Source: Medicago truncatula
Taxonomy: Eukaryota; Streptophyta; Magnoliopsida; Fabales; Fabaceae
Assembly (NCBI RefSeq): GCF_003473485.1
Contig: NC_053043.1
Span: 38,788,576 to 38,852,575, forward strand
Length of the DNA: 64,000 bases
Direction of reading: 5' to 3'
Shown here: positions 12,428 to 23,798 of the stretch, piece by piece
Layout of the letters: every line of letters begins with the position of its first letter
Numbering within the stretch: the first letter of the stretch is position 1
Notes under the pieces: generated by a model
Seen by the model: the letters and a program-made list of their open reading frames with translations, nothing else
Told to the model about the DNA's origin: nothing
Databases searched by the model: none
Program-made: the position numbers and the translations under genes

Positions 12428-13687
12428 GTTTTACAGGGAACCTTCCTAGTAAGTTGTTGATCAAATTTAAAATAAATTTGAAACAGTCTTGATGATATTT
12501 CTGATATATAAGACTTTAGTCCTTTAAATGATAAATTTAAAGTAAATTGCATGAAAAATATCAAACATTTTAGTCCTTTAAATATTGGCTTATAGACCTC
12601 TTTTTTTGTATGTAACATTGCATAATAATGCACCATAGTTAAACAGAACAAAAATGTAGCAAGGCTGCTCAATATCACTAAAAATCTATCAGATTATCCC
12701 ATATCAAAGTGTTGTGTTGTAGATGGCTTTAAATATGAGAGTTATGTTAAAACCAAATGCACAAACTGTGGTATAACTGTCACATATTTTGCTGTTTGTT
12801 ACACAAACCAAATGAGTAAATAGGCATTTTATTCGTTGAAATAGCAATTTAGTCCTTTAAATTGAAAAATATCAAACATTTTAGTCATTTTTTAAATTTT
12901 GTCTCACAATTTGAAAGGTTCTATACTTATTTTGATGCAGCAAAAGACTGTTGAAGTCTATGTATATTTAAGTCTATAAAAATGGCCATATTCAACCTAC
13001 AATCCTGTAAAATGTCATATCATAAGTAAACTTTCAACAGACATGGGTAAAACAATCAAATTAATTTTTTGTTTGGTAAATTCTCCGGACAATGATACAA
13101 GAGTCAAGAGTTATGGTTACTCTTTCTTCTCCTACTCATGATTTTTGTAGTTTTTGGTTGCTTCCTAGAACCAAAATACATGGAAATTTGTTTTGTCCTT
13201 AAAGCTTTGCTAGGCATTGCAATTGCGTTGCATTGCAGTGAATCACTATTGTCTAATTGCAGGTAACCAGTAGGAGGATAAATTTTATAGTTGATAACAA
13301 TGAGACCAGCACTACTGTCGAAGGTTAGAATTTCGATTCGGCGGTTGGGAACCAAAGAAAGGAACGAATAGAGGTGGTTCATCTGGATTTCTGCAAAAAT
13401 GTCCTTTGTGTTCTTTTTCCTATTGTCCTCACAAACATGCATGGGTCGCCATTTATGTTCTTTAAACCCTAAACTAAGAAAAGGTTTTTGGTCCCTGAAG
13501 AAGATGAGAAGCCTATGCAACTATTTTTTGCAATTTGTTCACTTCTTCCTTGGAACGAAATTTCTATAAAATCTGCAAATTTAACTCATGCAAAGCACGA
13601 GTTTGTAACTAGTTAATGGTTTGAAAAGTGACCAAGAGACATTCATTTTGAAGAAAGTAATAACTCTAATTAAATCGTCATTTGAAA
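12428..13687. other. Intergenic DNA up to the duplication boundary
   Basis: A 138-codon minus-strand open frame (13104-13520) is present, but its product has no domain and the opposite strand is AT-rich non-coding in character, so I do not call a gene. The end of this stretch is the left edge of the segmental duplication. Confidence 0.45.
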
Positions 13688-14907
13688 TATGAGGAAAGAA
13701 GCTGTGAAAAAAAAATTATCTATGAAAGGCAGCACCTTTTAAGAAAACACTAATGTTAACGAATCTATCTGAGAAATATAGTAGTAGACCAAATGTAATA
13801 GGAAAGAGCAAAACATGTGTAATGCTAAACACCATTCCTTTTACATCTATAGGCAGTTTCTTCCAGCAACATTAATAAGAGTGACATGACAAAAATCGCA
13901 GCAATAGTAAAAATGATGTGTCACAACTATGCTTAATGGTGCCATTTGTGGGTCAGATAGAAAAGCAATTGGATAGATTAATTGCTTATTAAATATTAGT
14001 TATAAAACGAATGACAAGTACAGTCGAGATCCGTTTAAGAATCTAAACGAGGTGCTGCATTGTGGATGGTCTTAGAATTCGGTGTCAGATTTTATTTTGA
14101 CACTAGTGTCAACGGGTCTTATCTATTTAAAAAAAATATGAGGATGAAGTTAATCGGAACATACAAATTTGAGGACCAAAACACATATTCACTCAAACTT
14201 TTTACGCTATAAAGTGCATTCATTTTGTGATTCTAAAAATGATTCATCACATTAAAGTCTATTTATAATTATCATTAATATCATTTTAATTTTATAGTTT
14301 TCTAGTTTAAAAACGGATCTTGAAAATAAACGATAGTTTTATAATTTTATAGTTTTACCATTTATAGTTTTATAATTTTATCATTTATAGTTTTACCGAA
14401 GAAAACAATTGTAAATTTATATTTGAAACAAAATCACACAATTTTATTTTATAAAAATAAACGATATTCATTCATTTTAATTAATAGAGTATACTAATGC
14501 AATATAAATTCAAAGTCGTTAAAAACAAAGTGGATGAATTTGCAAACAAATTCACAACATCAGTGTTAATAACATATGATAGCAGATTATTTATGTCTAC
14601 AAATATGATTATATCCAAGTCTTTAAAATGTTTTTGTTTTGTCAAAGTCATTAATTAAATATACAATCGTTCAAAACTAATCTTTAAATTTAAATTAAAT
14701 AAACATCGCACTAAGATGGAAAATTAAAACAAACAAAATCATACAAAAGTAAAATAATTTCCCATCATACACAAATGCGTTTTTTCTTTCTTTCTTCATT
14801 TGATTAATAAGAGACGGACTTGCTCGACCAAGTATTAAAGGTTGGTAGTAGATTATAGTGTGGCTCAATGGAGCTCTTTCTCTCCCTCTCCCTATTTAAT
14901 TTGATTC

Positions 14908-15523
14908 GGGCCACGTTTGTTTAAGCTTTTTTCAAAATGTATCTTTTTTCTTTAAAAAAAAATCATTTTATTAAAAAAACATATTTTAACTTTAAATTGA
15001 AAAATTATTAGGATTCTCGCTCTTCAAAATCCATATATATTTTTTTCAACAAGGAGTTAGTACATGAACTAATTAAAAATCATTTTTAATAAAAATTACT
15101 ATCTCCGTTCCTAATTATATAGCCCTTTTGAAAAAATAACGGGAATTAAGATAGTGAATATTTATATTAAATATGTTTGTAGTTAGTATTGATTTTACAA
15201 TTTTATCCTTTAAGAGATAAATGATTTATGTTTTCAACATGTTATTTATTGTTGATTGAAGAAAAAAATGTATAATTAATAGGGACATGTATGTAAAGAA
15301 ATAATTAATGTAGTTGGAAATAGCAAAGGAGTCTTATAAAAAGGGACAATTTTTTTTTCTTTTCAAAAAGGTCTTATAATTAGAGACGGAGGTAGTACTT
15401 TTTTTGGCCGGTAAACAAACACAAATAATAACTTTGGATTTTTTAAAAATCTCAAAATAAAATCTCTAAATTTTTCTAACACAAAATCTATTTTTTAAAA
15501 GCTAAAATAAACATGCCCTCAAT
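14908..15523. mobile_element. MITE in unit 1, carrying a nested Stowaway-like insert
   Basis: Ends are inverted: 'gggccacgtttgtttaagc' at the left and, read from the right end inward, 'gagggcatgtttattttagc'. The same element sits in unit 2 at 25953-26237. The unit 1 copy is longer mainly because of the insert at 15099-15395. Family assignment (hAT-like or other) is open. Confidence 0.6.
15099..15395. mobile_element. Stowaway-like (Tc1/mariner) MITE
   Basis: A 297-bp element has inverted ends 'ctatctccgt' and 'acggaggtag' and is flanked by TA on both sides (15097-15098 and 15396-15397). The paralogous site in unit 2 (near 26117) reads straight through without it, which gives a natural empty site. 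No coding capacity. Confidence 0.85.
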
Positions 15524-16479
15524 AAGTGACCTACTAATCTAATGTTAAAAATCAAGAATTGGTGTATATGTAGGGCTGACGAATCGAACAAACTCGAAAA
15601 TAACTCAATATTCAATTTGATAAATGATTCGTTGAAACTTGATTCATGAACCAAATGAGTCGAACATATGTTGAAAATTAAGCTCGTTAAATAAATAATT
15701 TGAACTTAAACTGAGTATGGTTCGACTCGTTTGATTCATGTTCAACTCGATAATGTGTAATTTTTTTTTTTTTTTGTTATTAGAAACTTGTTTTAATAGT
15801 TATATATTAATTTAATAATAGAGAGAGGAAACAAAGTTAATACCTTTTGAATGCTTTCATTTCCAGCCCTATGTATATGGAAAGAAAGTTAGCTATGAAT
15901 TACAGTTGTACACTATGAGCCAAAAAAAAACTGGACAGACACGCAACACAAAACATCTGAAGAGCAAGTCTATAAATGAAAAGACATAAGTATTGCGGTA
16001 GAGATGGCGTAAGTTGTTGTAGATGAGTGATGAAAAATTATATAAAATAAAAAGGTTTTAGAGAATTATTCAATCTCAAACCAAAACCAGATAGATCCGC
16101 CTGGAATGCTTACCATTTCTCAAGGGATACGCTTTGGAACACGTTTGTCAGAGGTACAGGCTTGGTCTCTCTCTCATTTCATTTCCTGCGAGATTCTCGC
16201 TGCATCTACTTACGGATCTCCAATTCACTCTTTATTTTCTTTTTTATAATTCTTTTCTGTTGCTACAAAGTGGAACTGTTAATCTACTATTTTCGATTTA
16301 CTGTCTTGAAAATTTAGATTTTGAGACTAATTTATTATTTATTATGCTTCCATATCTTTTTCCAGACTGCTCTGTTCCGCTACAAACACCATTTATCTTA
16401 AGTTAAGCTTTTTCATAAAGTGCTTAAATGTTTCTTCTGTTATGGATTTTAGAATATCTTTACTTGTTCCTAGTGGACA
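15524..16479. other. Upstream region of the first MORN frame
   Basis: It includes a foldback-like stretch (15575-15780, 'gaatcgaacaaactcg' and later 'ttcgactcgtttgattc') that is deleted from unit 2. Unit 1 and unit 2 have unrelated sequence at 16107-16215 against 26447-26625, where a first exon or 5' leader would lie. Homology resumes at 'ttcactctttattttc'. Open frames here are not convincing as coding. Confidence 0.5.
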
Positions 16480-18096
16480 ATGCAAGGTAATATTCGTATA
16501 ACTCAAACCACTGTTCTGTATACATGTATTATCATTGTCATCTCATCGTTTCTTGTAATGCGTAGGTTTAAAGAGAAGTATTTTTCAAATGGGGATGTCT
16601 ACATTGGTTTTGTCAAGGGAAAACGTAGGCATGGCAAGGGAAAGTACACATGGTCAAATGGAACAATATATGAGGGTGATTGGGTTGATGGAAAAAGGAC
16701 AGGGAAAGGGCGGATCATATATCCATCAGGAGCAAGTTATGAGGGTGAATTCTTTAGGAATTCCCGTCATGGTCACGGCACTCTTAAAAAATCTGATGGG
16801 GGTATCTACGTTGGTAACTTCGAGAGTGATCTTTTCCATGGCAAGGGAAAGTACACATGGTCACATGGAACAATATACGATGGTGATTGGGTTGATGGAA
16901 GAAGGACAGGGAAAGGGCAAATGATATATCTATCAGGAACAAGTTTTGAGGGTCAATTCTTTAGGAATTCCCGTCATGGTCAAGGCACCCTTACCATATC
17001 CAATGGCCAAGTCTACATTGGTAACTTCAAGAGTAATCTTTTCCATGGCAAGGGAAAGTACACATGGCCAGATGGAGAAATATACGAGGGTGATTGGATT
17101 GATGGAAGAAAGACTGGGAAAGCTCGGATCATATGTCCATCAGGATCAACTTTTGAGGGTGAATTCTCCAGGAATTCCCGTCATGGTCACGGCACCCTTA
17201 AAAAATCTAATGGGGATATCTACATTGGTAACTTCGAGAGTGATCTTTTCCATGGCAAAGGAAAGTACACATGGTTAGATGGAACAATATACGAGGGTGA
17301 TTGGGTTGAAGGAAGAAGGATAGGGAAAGGACGGATAATATATCCATCAGGAGCAAGTTTGGAGGGTGAATTCTCTAGGAATTCCTTTCATGGTCACGGA
17401 ACTCATACAAAATCAAACGGGGAAGTCTACATTGGTAACTTCAAGAGCGATTTTTACCATGGCAAGGGAAAGTACACATGGTCAGATGGAACGGTATACG
17501 AGGGTGATTGGGTTGATGGAGGAAGAACAGGGAAAGGTCGGATCATATATCCATCAGGATCAATTTTTAAGGGTGAATTCTCCAAGAATTCCCGTCATGG
17601 TCACGGCACCCTTAAAAAATCTGATGGGGATATCTACATTGGTAACTTTGAGAGTGATCTTTTCCATGGCAAGGGAAATTACACATGGTCAGATGGAACG
17701 GTATACGAGGGTGATTGGGTTGATGGAAGAAGGACAGGGAAAGGACGGATAATATATCCATCAGGAGCAAGTTTTGAGGGTGAATTCTCTAGGAATTCCT
17801 TTCATGGTCACGGAACTCATACAAAATCAAACGGGGAAGTCTACGTTGGTAACTTCAAGAGCGGTTTTTCCCATGGCAAGGGAAAGTACATATGGTCAGA
17901 TGGAACAATATACAAGGGTGATTGGGTTGATGGAAAAAGTACAGGGAAAGGACTGATCATATATCCATCAGGAGCAAGTTTTGAGGGTGAATTCTCTAGG
18001 AGTTCCCATCGTGGTCACAACACCCTTACAAAATCCAATGAGGATGTCTACATTGATAGCACCGAGAGTAATCTTTTCCATTCGCAGGGAAAGTAA
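16480..18096 (+). CDS. MORN-repeat protein with N-terminal membrane segment (copy 1)
   Basis: A single open frame of 538 codons starts at ATG 16480. Residues 1-33 include a hydrophobic segment (about 11-27, rich in I, V, S) followed by basic residues (RRFKEK), which fits a short N-terminal membrane anchor. Residues 34-538 are about 22 MORN repeats of 23 residues (core Y-x-G-x-W/F ... GKG). These are arranged in triads: one starts YTW, one IIYPSG, one LKKS/LTKS, giving a 69-residue (207-bp) unit repeated seven times. MORN arrays bind or organise membranes and proteins, as in plant PIP5K N-termini, but no kinase domain follows here, so a specific function cannot be given. The stop is TAA where other triads have TAC (Tyr), and MORN-like codons continue after it. 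Splicing of an upstream leader is possible. It could be an expressed gene or a recent pseudogene. Confidence 0.7.
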   Translation: MQGNIRITQTTVLYTCIIIVISSFLVMRRFKEKYFSNGDVYIGFVKGKRRHGKGKYTWSNGTIYEGDWVDGKRTGKGRIIYPSGASYEGEFFRNSRHGHGTLKKSDGGIYVGNFESDLFHGKGKYTWSHGTIYDGDWVDGRRTGKGQMIYLSGTSFEGQFFRNSRHGQGTLTISNGQVYIGNFKSNLFHGKGKYTWPDGEIYEGDWIDGRKTGKARIICPSGSTFEGEFSRNSRHGHGTLKKSNGDIYIGNFESDLFHGKGKYTWLDGTIYEGDWVEGRRIGKGRIIYPSGASLEGEFSRNSFHGHGTHTKSNGEVYIGNFKSDFYHGKGKYTWSDGTVYEGDWVDGGRTGKGRIIYPSGSIFKGEFSKNSRHGHGTLKKSDGDIYIGNFESDLFHGKGNYTWSDGTVYEGDWVDGRRTGKGRIIYPSGASFEGEFSRNSFHGHGTHTKSNGEVYVGNFKSGFSHGKGKYIWSDGTIYKGDWVDGKSTGKGLIIYPSGASFEGEFSRSSHRGHNTLTKSNEDVYIDSTESNLFHSQGK

Positions 18097-19410
18097 ACTT
18101 GGTCAATTGGAACAATATATGAGGGTAAATTATCTGACCCAGGTAAATTATTTTATCCTTTTTAGTATTATGGAAAAACTGATCTAGCATATATTCATGG
18201 TTACCAGAATTATTACTTTTCTTTCAACAGTTCTATATTTAATTATTTTAAAATCATTGCCTTGTGTAGAAAATCATTTGACTAAGTGTATTCAAGAAGC
18301 TAGATGACTTGGAATCATTGAAAATGGCAACGCATGGTTGTTATATGAAGTTAAAGTTTATAATTGTATTCATGCGTACTTACTTGCTGCTTGGTTCCCA
18401 AATCAAATTAATATAAGAATTATTTATTATGCTATAAGTTGCGTGTTTAATGTTGTCAATTGAAAATTCTAAATACTGACAGAAAAACTTTGGTATGGAT
18501 AGAGGATGTAAACATGTTTTATACGTCTATATAATTCATCTATAACTGAGACAAGTAGACTGTCAAAGAAAATTTTAGTCCCGCTTATCGTCTGTTCAGT
18601 TACCGACATATTGGGTTTATTTATTAAAAAAAAAAATATATATTTTTGATACTCCTTCAACCGTACTCTTGTCGTTTCGGGGGACGTATCCGATACAATA
18701 GCAAGAATGAAGAATCCGTGCATCACATGTACTGTGTTTATGGCATTTATTCTCATGTTAATGTGTGTTTTATTTCTCCTACGCAGAGATCATGACGACG
18801 TGAAAGGGTGTTCTCGGTTGCTACAGGAGATGTAGAGTTGTAGAGCTAGGAGTTCAGTAGCTGGTTGTTTTTGGAGTCTGCTTTTCTGTATTCCTCTGTG
18901 TAGACGTTTTACATCAAGTTGAACTCTATTCTAAAATTTCAATTTTTGAAGTTTATTTATTATTGTCTGGTACCAATTCTCAATTTCTCACCTTGTTTAG
19001 TGTTAGTGGTGATAGACATCTTATTCACATTTTGTTTAGTTGAGACTTCCTTTCATTGCATGATAACTTAAGACTGTCGGTGTTTAATGTTTGCTTTCAC
19101 ATTAATCATTGAGTGGTATTGTAGTTGCAACTTTTCCTTAGTGCATGAGATCGTTATTTAGTGAACTCAGAGAGCTGGCTTGATGCAATTTCTACCTTGA
19201 TTACATATTTAAATCATTAACATCAACAAAGTTGATTGATTTTGCTTTTTTCTAAATTGAGAATTTTAGCTCGTTTAAGAGAAACGCCCAAGTTATAAAA
19301 CATTTGTTTCGAGAATTTTGGCCCATCGTATTTGCGTGTCCATTCCTTGATTCTGCTACTTTTTACTTGGGATGGGTCTTGGGACTAATTTTTTAACTGT
19401 TACTTCAAAA
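18097..19410 (+). other. 3' flank of MORN copy 1, with ancestral terminal exon
   Basis: The MORN frame would continue beyond the stop (TWSIGTIYEG then KLSDP) to a donor 'cccag/gtaaat' near 18141. A matching acceptor 'ctcctacgcag' lies at 18776-18786, after which five codons lead to TGA. The intron between is homologous in unit 2 (28122-28771). The rest is non-coding and matches 28100-29390 at very high identity. Confidence 0.55.
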
Positions 19411-19484
19411 TTGAACACATTTTCTATAAAAACAACACATTAACCACAATCATAAAAATAAATTAATATTGAATAAATACTTAC

Positions 19485-19684
19485 AGCAGCTTGTAACTTG
19501 TCAAGTTCCTTTTCACGATTCTGCTGCAATTGGCGTTGAAAAGATTCATTCTCTTCAGACATTCTTATCTTCCTCAAGTTTGCATGCATTGTGAAGTAGT
19601 AGCCGCTTATCGTTGAACAGAATGTCCTTTTACCAATGCTTTCAACCTCGCCAAACCTTTCAATCCACGCAACGTCCTCCTTGC
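19485..19684 (-). other. Unrecognised coding exon, copy 1
   Basis: On the minus strand an acceptor ('attttag') opens a 200-bp frame that ends at a good donor ('gctgct/gtaagt'). The product starts GKEDVAWIERFGEVESIGKR and ends in a charged, glutamine-rich helix (ESFQRQLQQNREKELDKLQA) that looks like a coiled coil. The family is not recognised. It lies downstream of the METTL23-like exons on the same strand, but nothing shows that they form one gene. An almost identical copy is at 32050-32249. Confidence 0.45.
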
Positions 19685-20021
19685 CTAAAATAATAACAAA
19701 TTAAGAAAATATTGGTCACAAGATAAGGAAAATCTGAACGAATACCAATTTTTTTACCAGATAAAGTTGGTTTTTACCTGAAGTTCTTGAAGAGGTGAAC
19801 CACATGTTGTTTCAGCTTGAGGAAAAGGATGATCGTTATGAGGTTTATGAATTTTGGAGCACCTTTATCAACTTAAAAAGAAAATTCTTTAGAACATTCC
19901 CATAAAAACAATCAAAGAGAGGGAATAGAACTTGATGCATCTGTCATATGGTGAAACTTGCAACAGATTTAAAACCCTTGATTTAATAACTCAAACAAAT
20001 CAAGTGTTAGTCATCTGTATA

Positions 20022-20254
20022 ATAAAAGTTGGAGGTACCTCAAGCATTATCTTTCGACGTTAGAGCTATAGCAGCAAGTACGATATCCATTTTAGGAGGT
20101 ATTATTTTAAGACAATCAAGTCCTATTCTTTTGCTTGATATACCAAAGAAAGAAAGAAACATAGCAGCAACATCGCCTAAAAATACAGACACTACTCAAT
20201 TTTATCATAAAAGTTGGAGGTACCTCAAGCATTATCTTTCGACGTTAGAGCTAT
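20022..20254. repeat. 48-bp direct repeat over the METTL23-like stop, copy 1
   Basis: The words 'ataaaagttggaggtacctc' through 'gacgttagagctat' occur at 20022-20069 and again at 20207-20254, 185 bp apart, apparently identical. The second copy contains the end and stop codon of the METTL23-like frame (minus strand). The first repeats that end out of context. Confidence 0.85.
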
Positions 20255-20754
20255 CTCCACCAATTTAATGTTTCCACTTAGCTGAGAAGCCTTGAAGGAT
20301 GGTAGGATAGAAAATCCATCAAGAAGCTTGAGACACTTCAACCCCCATTTTTGCATCAAGAACTCGATAAGTTGATCCCACTGCAAAAGGTTGCATGGCT
20401 AAGTTCAGAAAATATTAAAAAAAAAAATTATAAGATGCAGAATGAAAAGTAAAGACAAAATTGTTTCACAAATTTTGAGCATCACTGAGAATGAAAAGTA
20501 CCTTATATTATGGTATGAGGTTATAAAAATTGATCCAGGTGAGTTTTGGAGTAGGAATGTCACAGTAGCAAAGAGGTCATCAAAAGCTAAATAATATAAA
20601 AGAAAGAATGATTTAGTACATCAAATCCAAACAAAGACCTGAAACAGATCCTTCTCTCACCATTTGAGTCATACAACACGTCAGCACCTAGAATAATTGT
20701 AAGTCGTAAATCAAATATGGATGAATCCCAAACTCCCCATGTCAGCCCTAGCAC
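20225..20754 (-). pseudogene. METTL23-like methyltransferase, 3' fragment (copy 1)
   Basis: Three exon pieces are readable on the minus strand. The first (20754-20661) encodes VLGLTWGVWDSSIFDL and LTIILGADVLYDSN, the typical post-SAM-motif segment of the Methyltransf_16 family, and ends at donor 'gtgaga'. The second (from 20586) encodes FDDLFATVTFLLQNSPGSIF. The third (20380-20225) encodes IEFLMQKWGLKCLKLLDGF and ends SGNIKLVEIALTSKDNA before TGA. The N-terminal SAM-binding exons are missing. The join between pieces two and three does not keep frame with the obvious splice sites. I therefore call a truncated pseudogene. Plant METTL23-like proteins are protein methyltransferases; the assignment is from remembered family sequence. 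Confidence 0.65.
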
Positions 20755-21545
20755 CTTCAAATAGAAGCCAATACATTCAGACAACACAAACAAACATGAT
20801 ACAAATAAAAACTTCAATGTCAACCATTGTTTAATAAATCACAAACTCAACAAAAACCATCCAATTAATTACTAAATCTATGAAATCTCATATTAGAAAT
20901 CCACCAAAATGAAGAAGATATTTGAGTGATTGCATTATGATGGAGATTTTTTCATTTGAGACTACAACAGCCGAAATCTAAAATCTTAACCTAGCTTCAC
21001 AACCTAAAACCAGAATGGAAATTCAAAAAAGTGCACAATCTCAACAAAAACTATCCAAATAATTACTTAATCTATCAAATTTCAAATTCAAAATCCATTT
21101 AACTTGATAAAGATGATAACTGGGAAAAGAATATTAAAGATAATAACTGATACTAACTTGACAATAATAAAGAATAATAATTGATACTAACTTGACAAAT
21201 AAAGAACGATAATTGATGATGCATAATTATTAGTAGTGTCGAACTTCTAGATGACAATACAGAGATGACCTTGTTAAACCACATCAATACAAAGATCTCG
21301 CTTCAAATTGCATTGGTTATCCTGAAAAATATCATTAATAACGTTGATAAAACTGAAAAAAGAAGGTTGAAGATGATGAATAACTGATACATATTGAATC
21401 CAAGATTGAGTTAAACTATTGTGCTGCAAATTTCTTCCATTGATAAAAAAACACAATACACCTACAAATTTTTTGTTCTTAATCATTTATGGACCTCAAC
21501 TATTTCCGTCAACAAATAAAAAATACTATGCTATATCTGATTAAA

Positions 21546-21729
21546 ATCCCGAAAGACGAATCCACCAACAATATAACCAGCTACAAAATATGAATAGCAA
21601 CAGCAAGCAAAAAGATAGCAAAACCATTCGATGTCAAGAGCAAGTGGTGCTCCAGCAGAGAGAGCTGCTACCAGTACAGATAGTGGAGGCAAAAACAGTC
21701 AAATATCATTACAAGTATGAGGAATGAAA
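21546..21729 (-). pseudogene. BASS cotransporter exon pair, broken (copy 1)
   Basis: The minus strand has an acceptor-led exon encoding LPPLSVLVAALSAGAPLAL, a conserved transmembrane segment of plastid sodium/metabolite (bile-acid-type) cotransporters. A second piece then encodes AGYIVGGFVFRD. An in-frame TGA sits where the related copy at 35.4 kb has CGA (Arg), so this copy is dead. The equivalent at 34077-34260 is nearly identical. Confidence 0.6.
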
Positions 21730-22860
21730 CTGTAAAAAAAAAAAAACTATCTATGAAAGACAACACCTTTTAAGAAAACACTAATGTTAACAAATCCTTC
21801 TGAGAAATATAGTATTACGGATTTAGAAGTAAACTAAATGTAATAGGAACAAGCACAACATGTGTAATGCTAAACACCAATCCTTTTACATCTATAGACA
21901 GTTTCTTCCAGCAACATTAATAAGAGTGACATGACAAAAATCGCAGCAATAGTAAAAATGATGTGTCACAACTATGCTTAATGGTGCCATTTGTGGGTCA
22001 GATAGAAAAGCAATTGGATAGATTAATTGCTTATTAAATATTAGTTATAAAACGAATGACAAGTACAGTCGAGATCCGTTTAAGAATCTAAACGAGGTGC
22101 TACATTGTGGATGGTCTTAGAATTCGTTGTCAAATTTTATTTTGACACTGGTGTCCACGGGTCTTATCTATTTAAAAATAATATGAGGATGAAGTTAACT
22201 GGAACATACAAATTTAAGGACCAAAACACCTATTCACTCAAACTTTTTACGCTATAAAGTGCATTTATCTTGTGATTCTAAAAATGATTCATCACATTAA
22301 AGTCTATTTATAATTATCATTAATATCATTTTAATTTTATAGTTTTCTAGTTTAAAAACGTATCTTGAAGGTTTTATAGTTCCTTCATCCATGCGCGCAG
22401 AAGAAAACAATTGTAAATTTATATTTGAAATTTGAAACAAAATCACACAATTTTTTTTTTTTATAAAAATAAACGATATTTATTCATTTTAATTAATAGA
22501 GTATATTAATGCAATACAAATTCAAAGTCGTTAAAAACAAAGTGGATGAATTTGCTAACAAATTCACAACATCGGTGTTAATAGAAACATGTAATAGCAG
22601 AGTATCTATGTGTCTACAAATATGACTATATCAAAGTCTCTAAAATATTTTTGTTTTGTCAAAGTCATTAATTAAATATACAATTGTTCAAAACTAATCT
22701 TTAAATATGAATCAAATAAACATCGCACTAAGACGGAAAATTAAAACAAACAAAATCATGCAGAAGTAAAATAATTTGCCATCATATACAAATGCGTTTT
22801 TTTTTTCTTTTTTTTTTTTTTTTTTTGATGAAAGGGAGGGCCGAAGCCCGGAAAAAGAAA

Positions 22861-23571
22861 TTACATCTTAATCAAGCGCGGAAAAGTAACCCCCGCTTGA
22901 TCAGCAGCTAACAAATGGTTAATTTGAGTCGGACACGACTCATAAAATATCATCTCATTCTCCATGATACATCCAATATTAGCTAACGCATCAGCGCACC
23001 TATTTGCTTCACGATACGAGTGTTTAACCTTCACTTCCCATTCCATTTGAAGAAGTTTTCTAATTTTTTGAACAAGACTCCTACCCCTCGCATTGCTTTC
23101 CTTCCCACTCGTAATAATATTCACAACCACCAGAGAATCCACATTTAATTCTACTGCAGTGAACCCCATACGTTTCGCACACCGGAGACCTTCCAAAACT
23201 CCCCATAGCTCTGCAATAAAAGCATCACACTTCCCTAAAAATTTGGAGAACCCCGCTAACCACTCGCCTTGCGAACCTCGGATAAGTCCTCCACACCCCG
23301 CGATACTACCATCCTTACACGCTCCGTCAGTATTGATCTTGACCCACCCAATCGGTGGTTCCTTCCATCCCACTTCCTCCAAATGTCTCAGCTGAGATGT
23401 CACAATAGCAGACTTTGCTATTGCATTATGATAATCATTAACATAACTCATAATAATATTTTTAGCATGTAAAGGTCTTTGGTAGTTATCATTATGAGTT
23501 TCCTTGTTTCTCCAATTCCATATAGCGTGACAAGCAGTGGCCCAAAAGTCCACTCCACATTGTGATTCCAA
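22861..23571 (-). pseudogene. LINE RNase H domain
   Basis: The frame encodes a type I RNase H of plant LINEs. Catalytic acidic residues are visible in order: Asp in KINTDGA, Glu in AELWG, Asp in NVDSL, and Asp in CADALANIG. The first residues overlap, in a different frame, the end of the upstream zf-RVT piece (to 23448), so a one-base frameshift near 23545-23570 breaks the ORF. Confidence 0.8.
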
Positions 23572-23798
23572 TAGACATTAGTAAACAAATTAAAATTAAT
23601 CCAATTAGATAAATCACCTTCAAAGAAACTTGTTCTTGCAGCATTGTCCACTACACACAACCAAAGTGCCGTGACTTTTGGACAGTCCCTCAAAACATGA
23701 ATTTCAGACTCAATCTCATCATGACAGAACCTACACATAGGATTACCAATCCCCATCTTATGCTTCCTCAAATTTGTTAACAATCTTCCATGGTAGAG

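Larger units (their letters stand above)
13688..21718. repeat. Segmental duplication, unit 1
   Basis: The unit starts at 'tatgaggaaagaagctg' and its homologue starts near 21719 with 'tatgaggaatgaaactg'. It contains an upstream MITE zone, the 538-residue MORN frame, its 3' flank, an unrecognised exon, METTL23-like exons and BASS exons. Unit 2 has the same order. The first 0.3 kb also has copies at 34251-34540 and 51130-51425, inside BASS-derived sequence, so one duplication breakpoint lies in a BASS gene relic. Confidence 0.8.

Noticed and set aside
13104-13520. 138-codon minus-strand frame
   Set aside because: No motif, no splice context, no copy in the paralogous units; compatible with chance.
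16134-16406. 90-codon open frame upstream of the first MORN gene
   Set aside because: Only the right half is shared with unit 2 and its start differs there. The product is low-complexity and hydrophobic. More likely leader or intron.
16589-17956. Series of plus-strand frames (about 60-128 codons) inside the first MORN gene, products like MRVNSLGIPVMV
   Set aside because: They are the +1 frame of the 207-bp repeat. The MORN frame explains the sequence.
23093-23472. Plus-strand frames in the LINE
   Set aside because: Antisense to the RNase H domain, whose catalytic motifs are clear on the minus strand.
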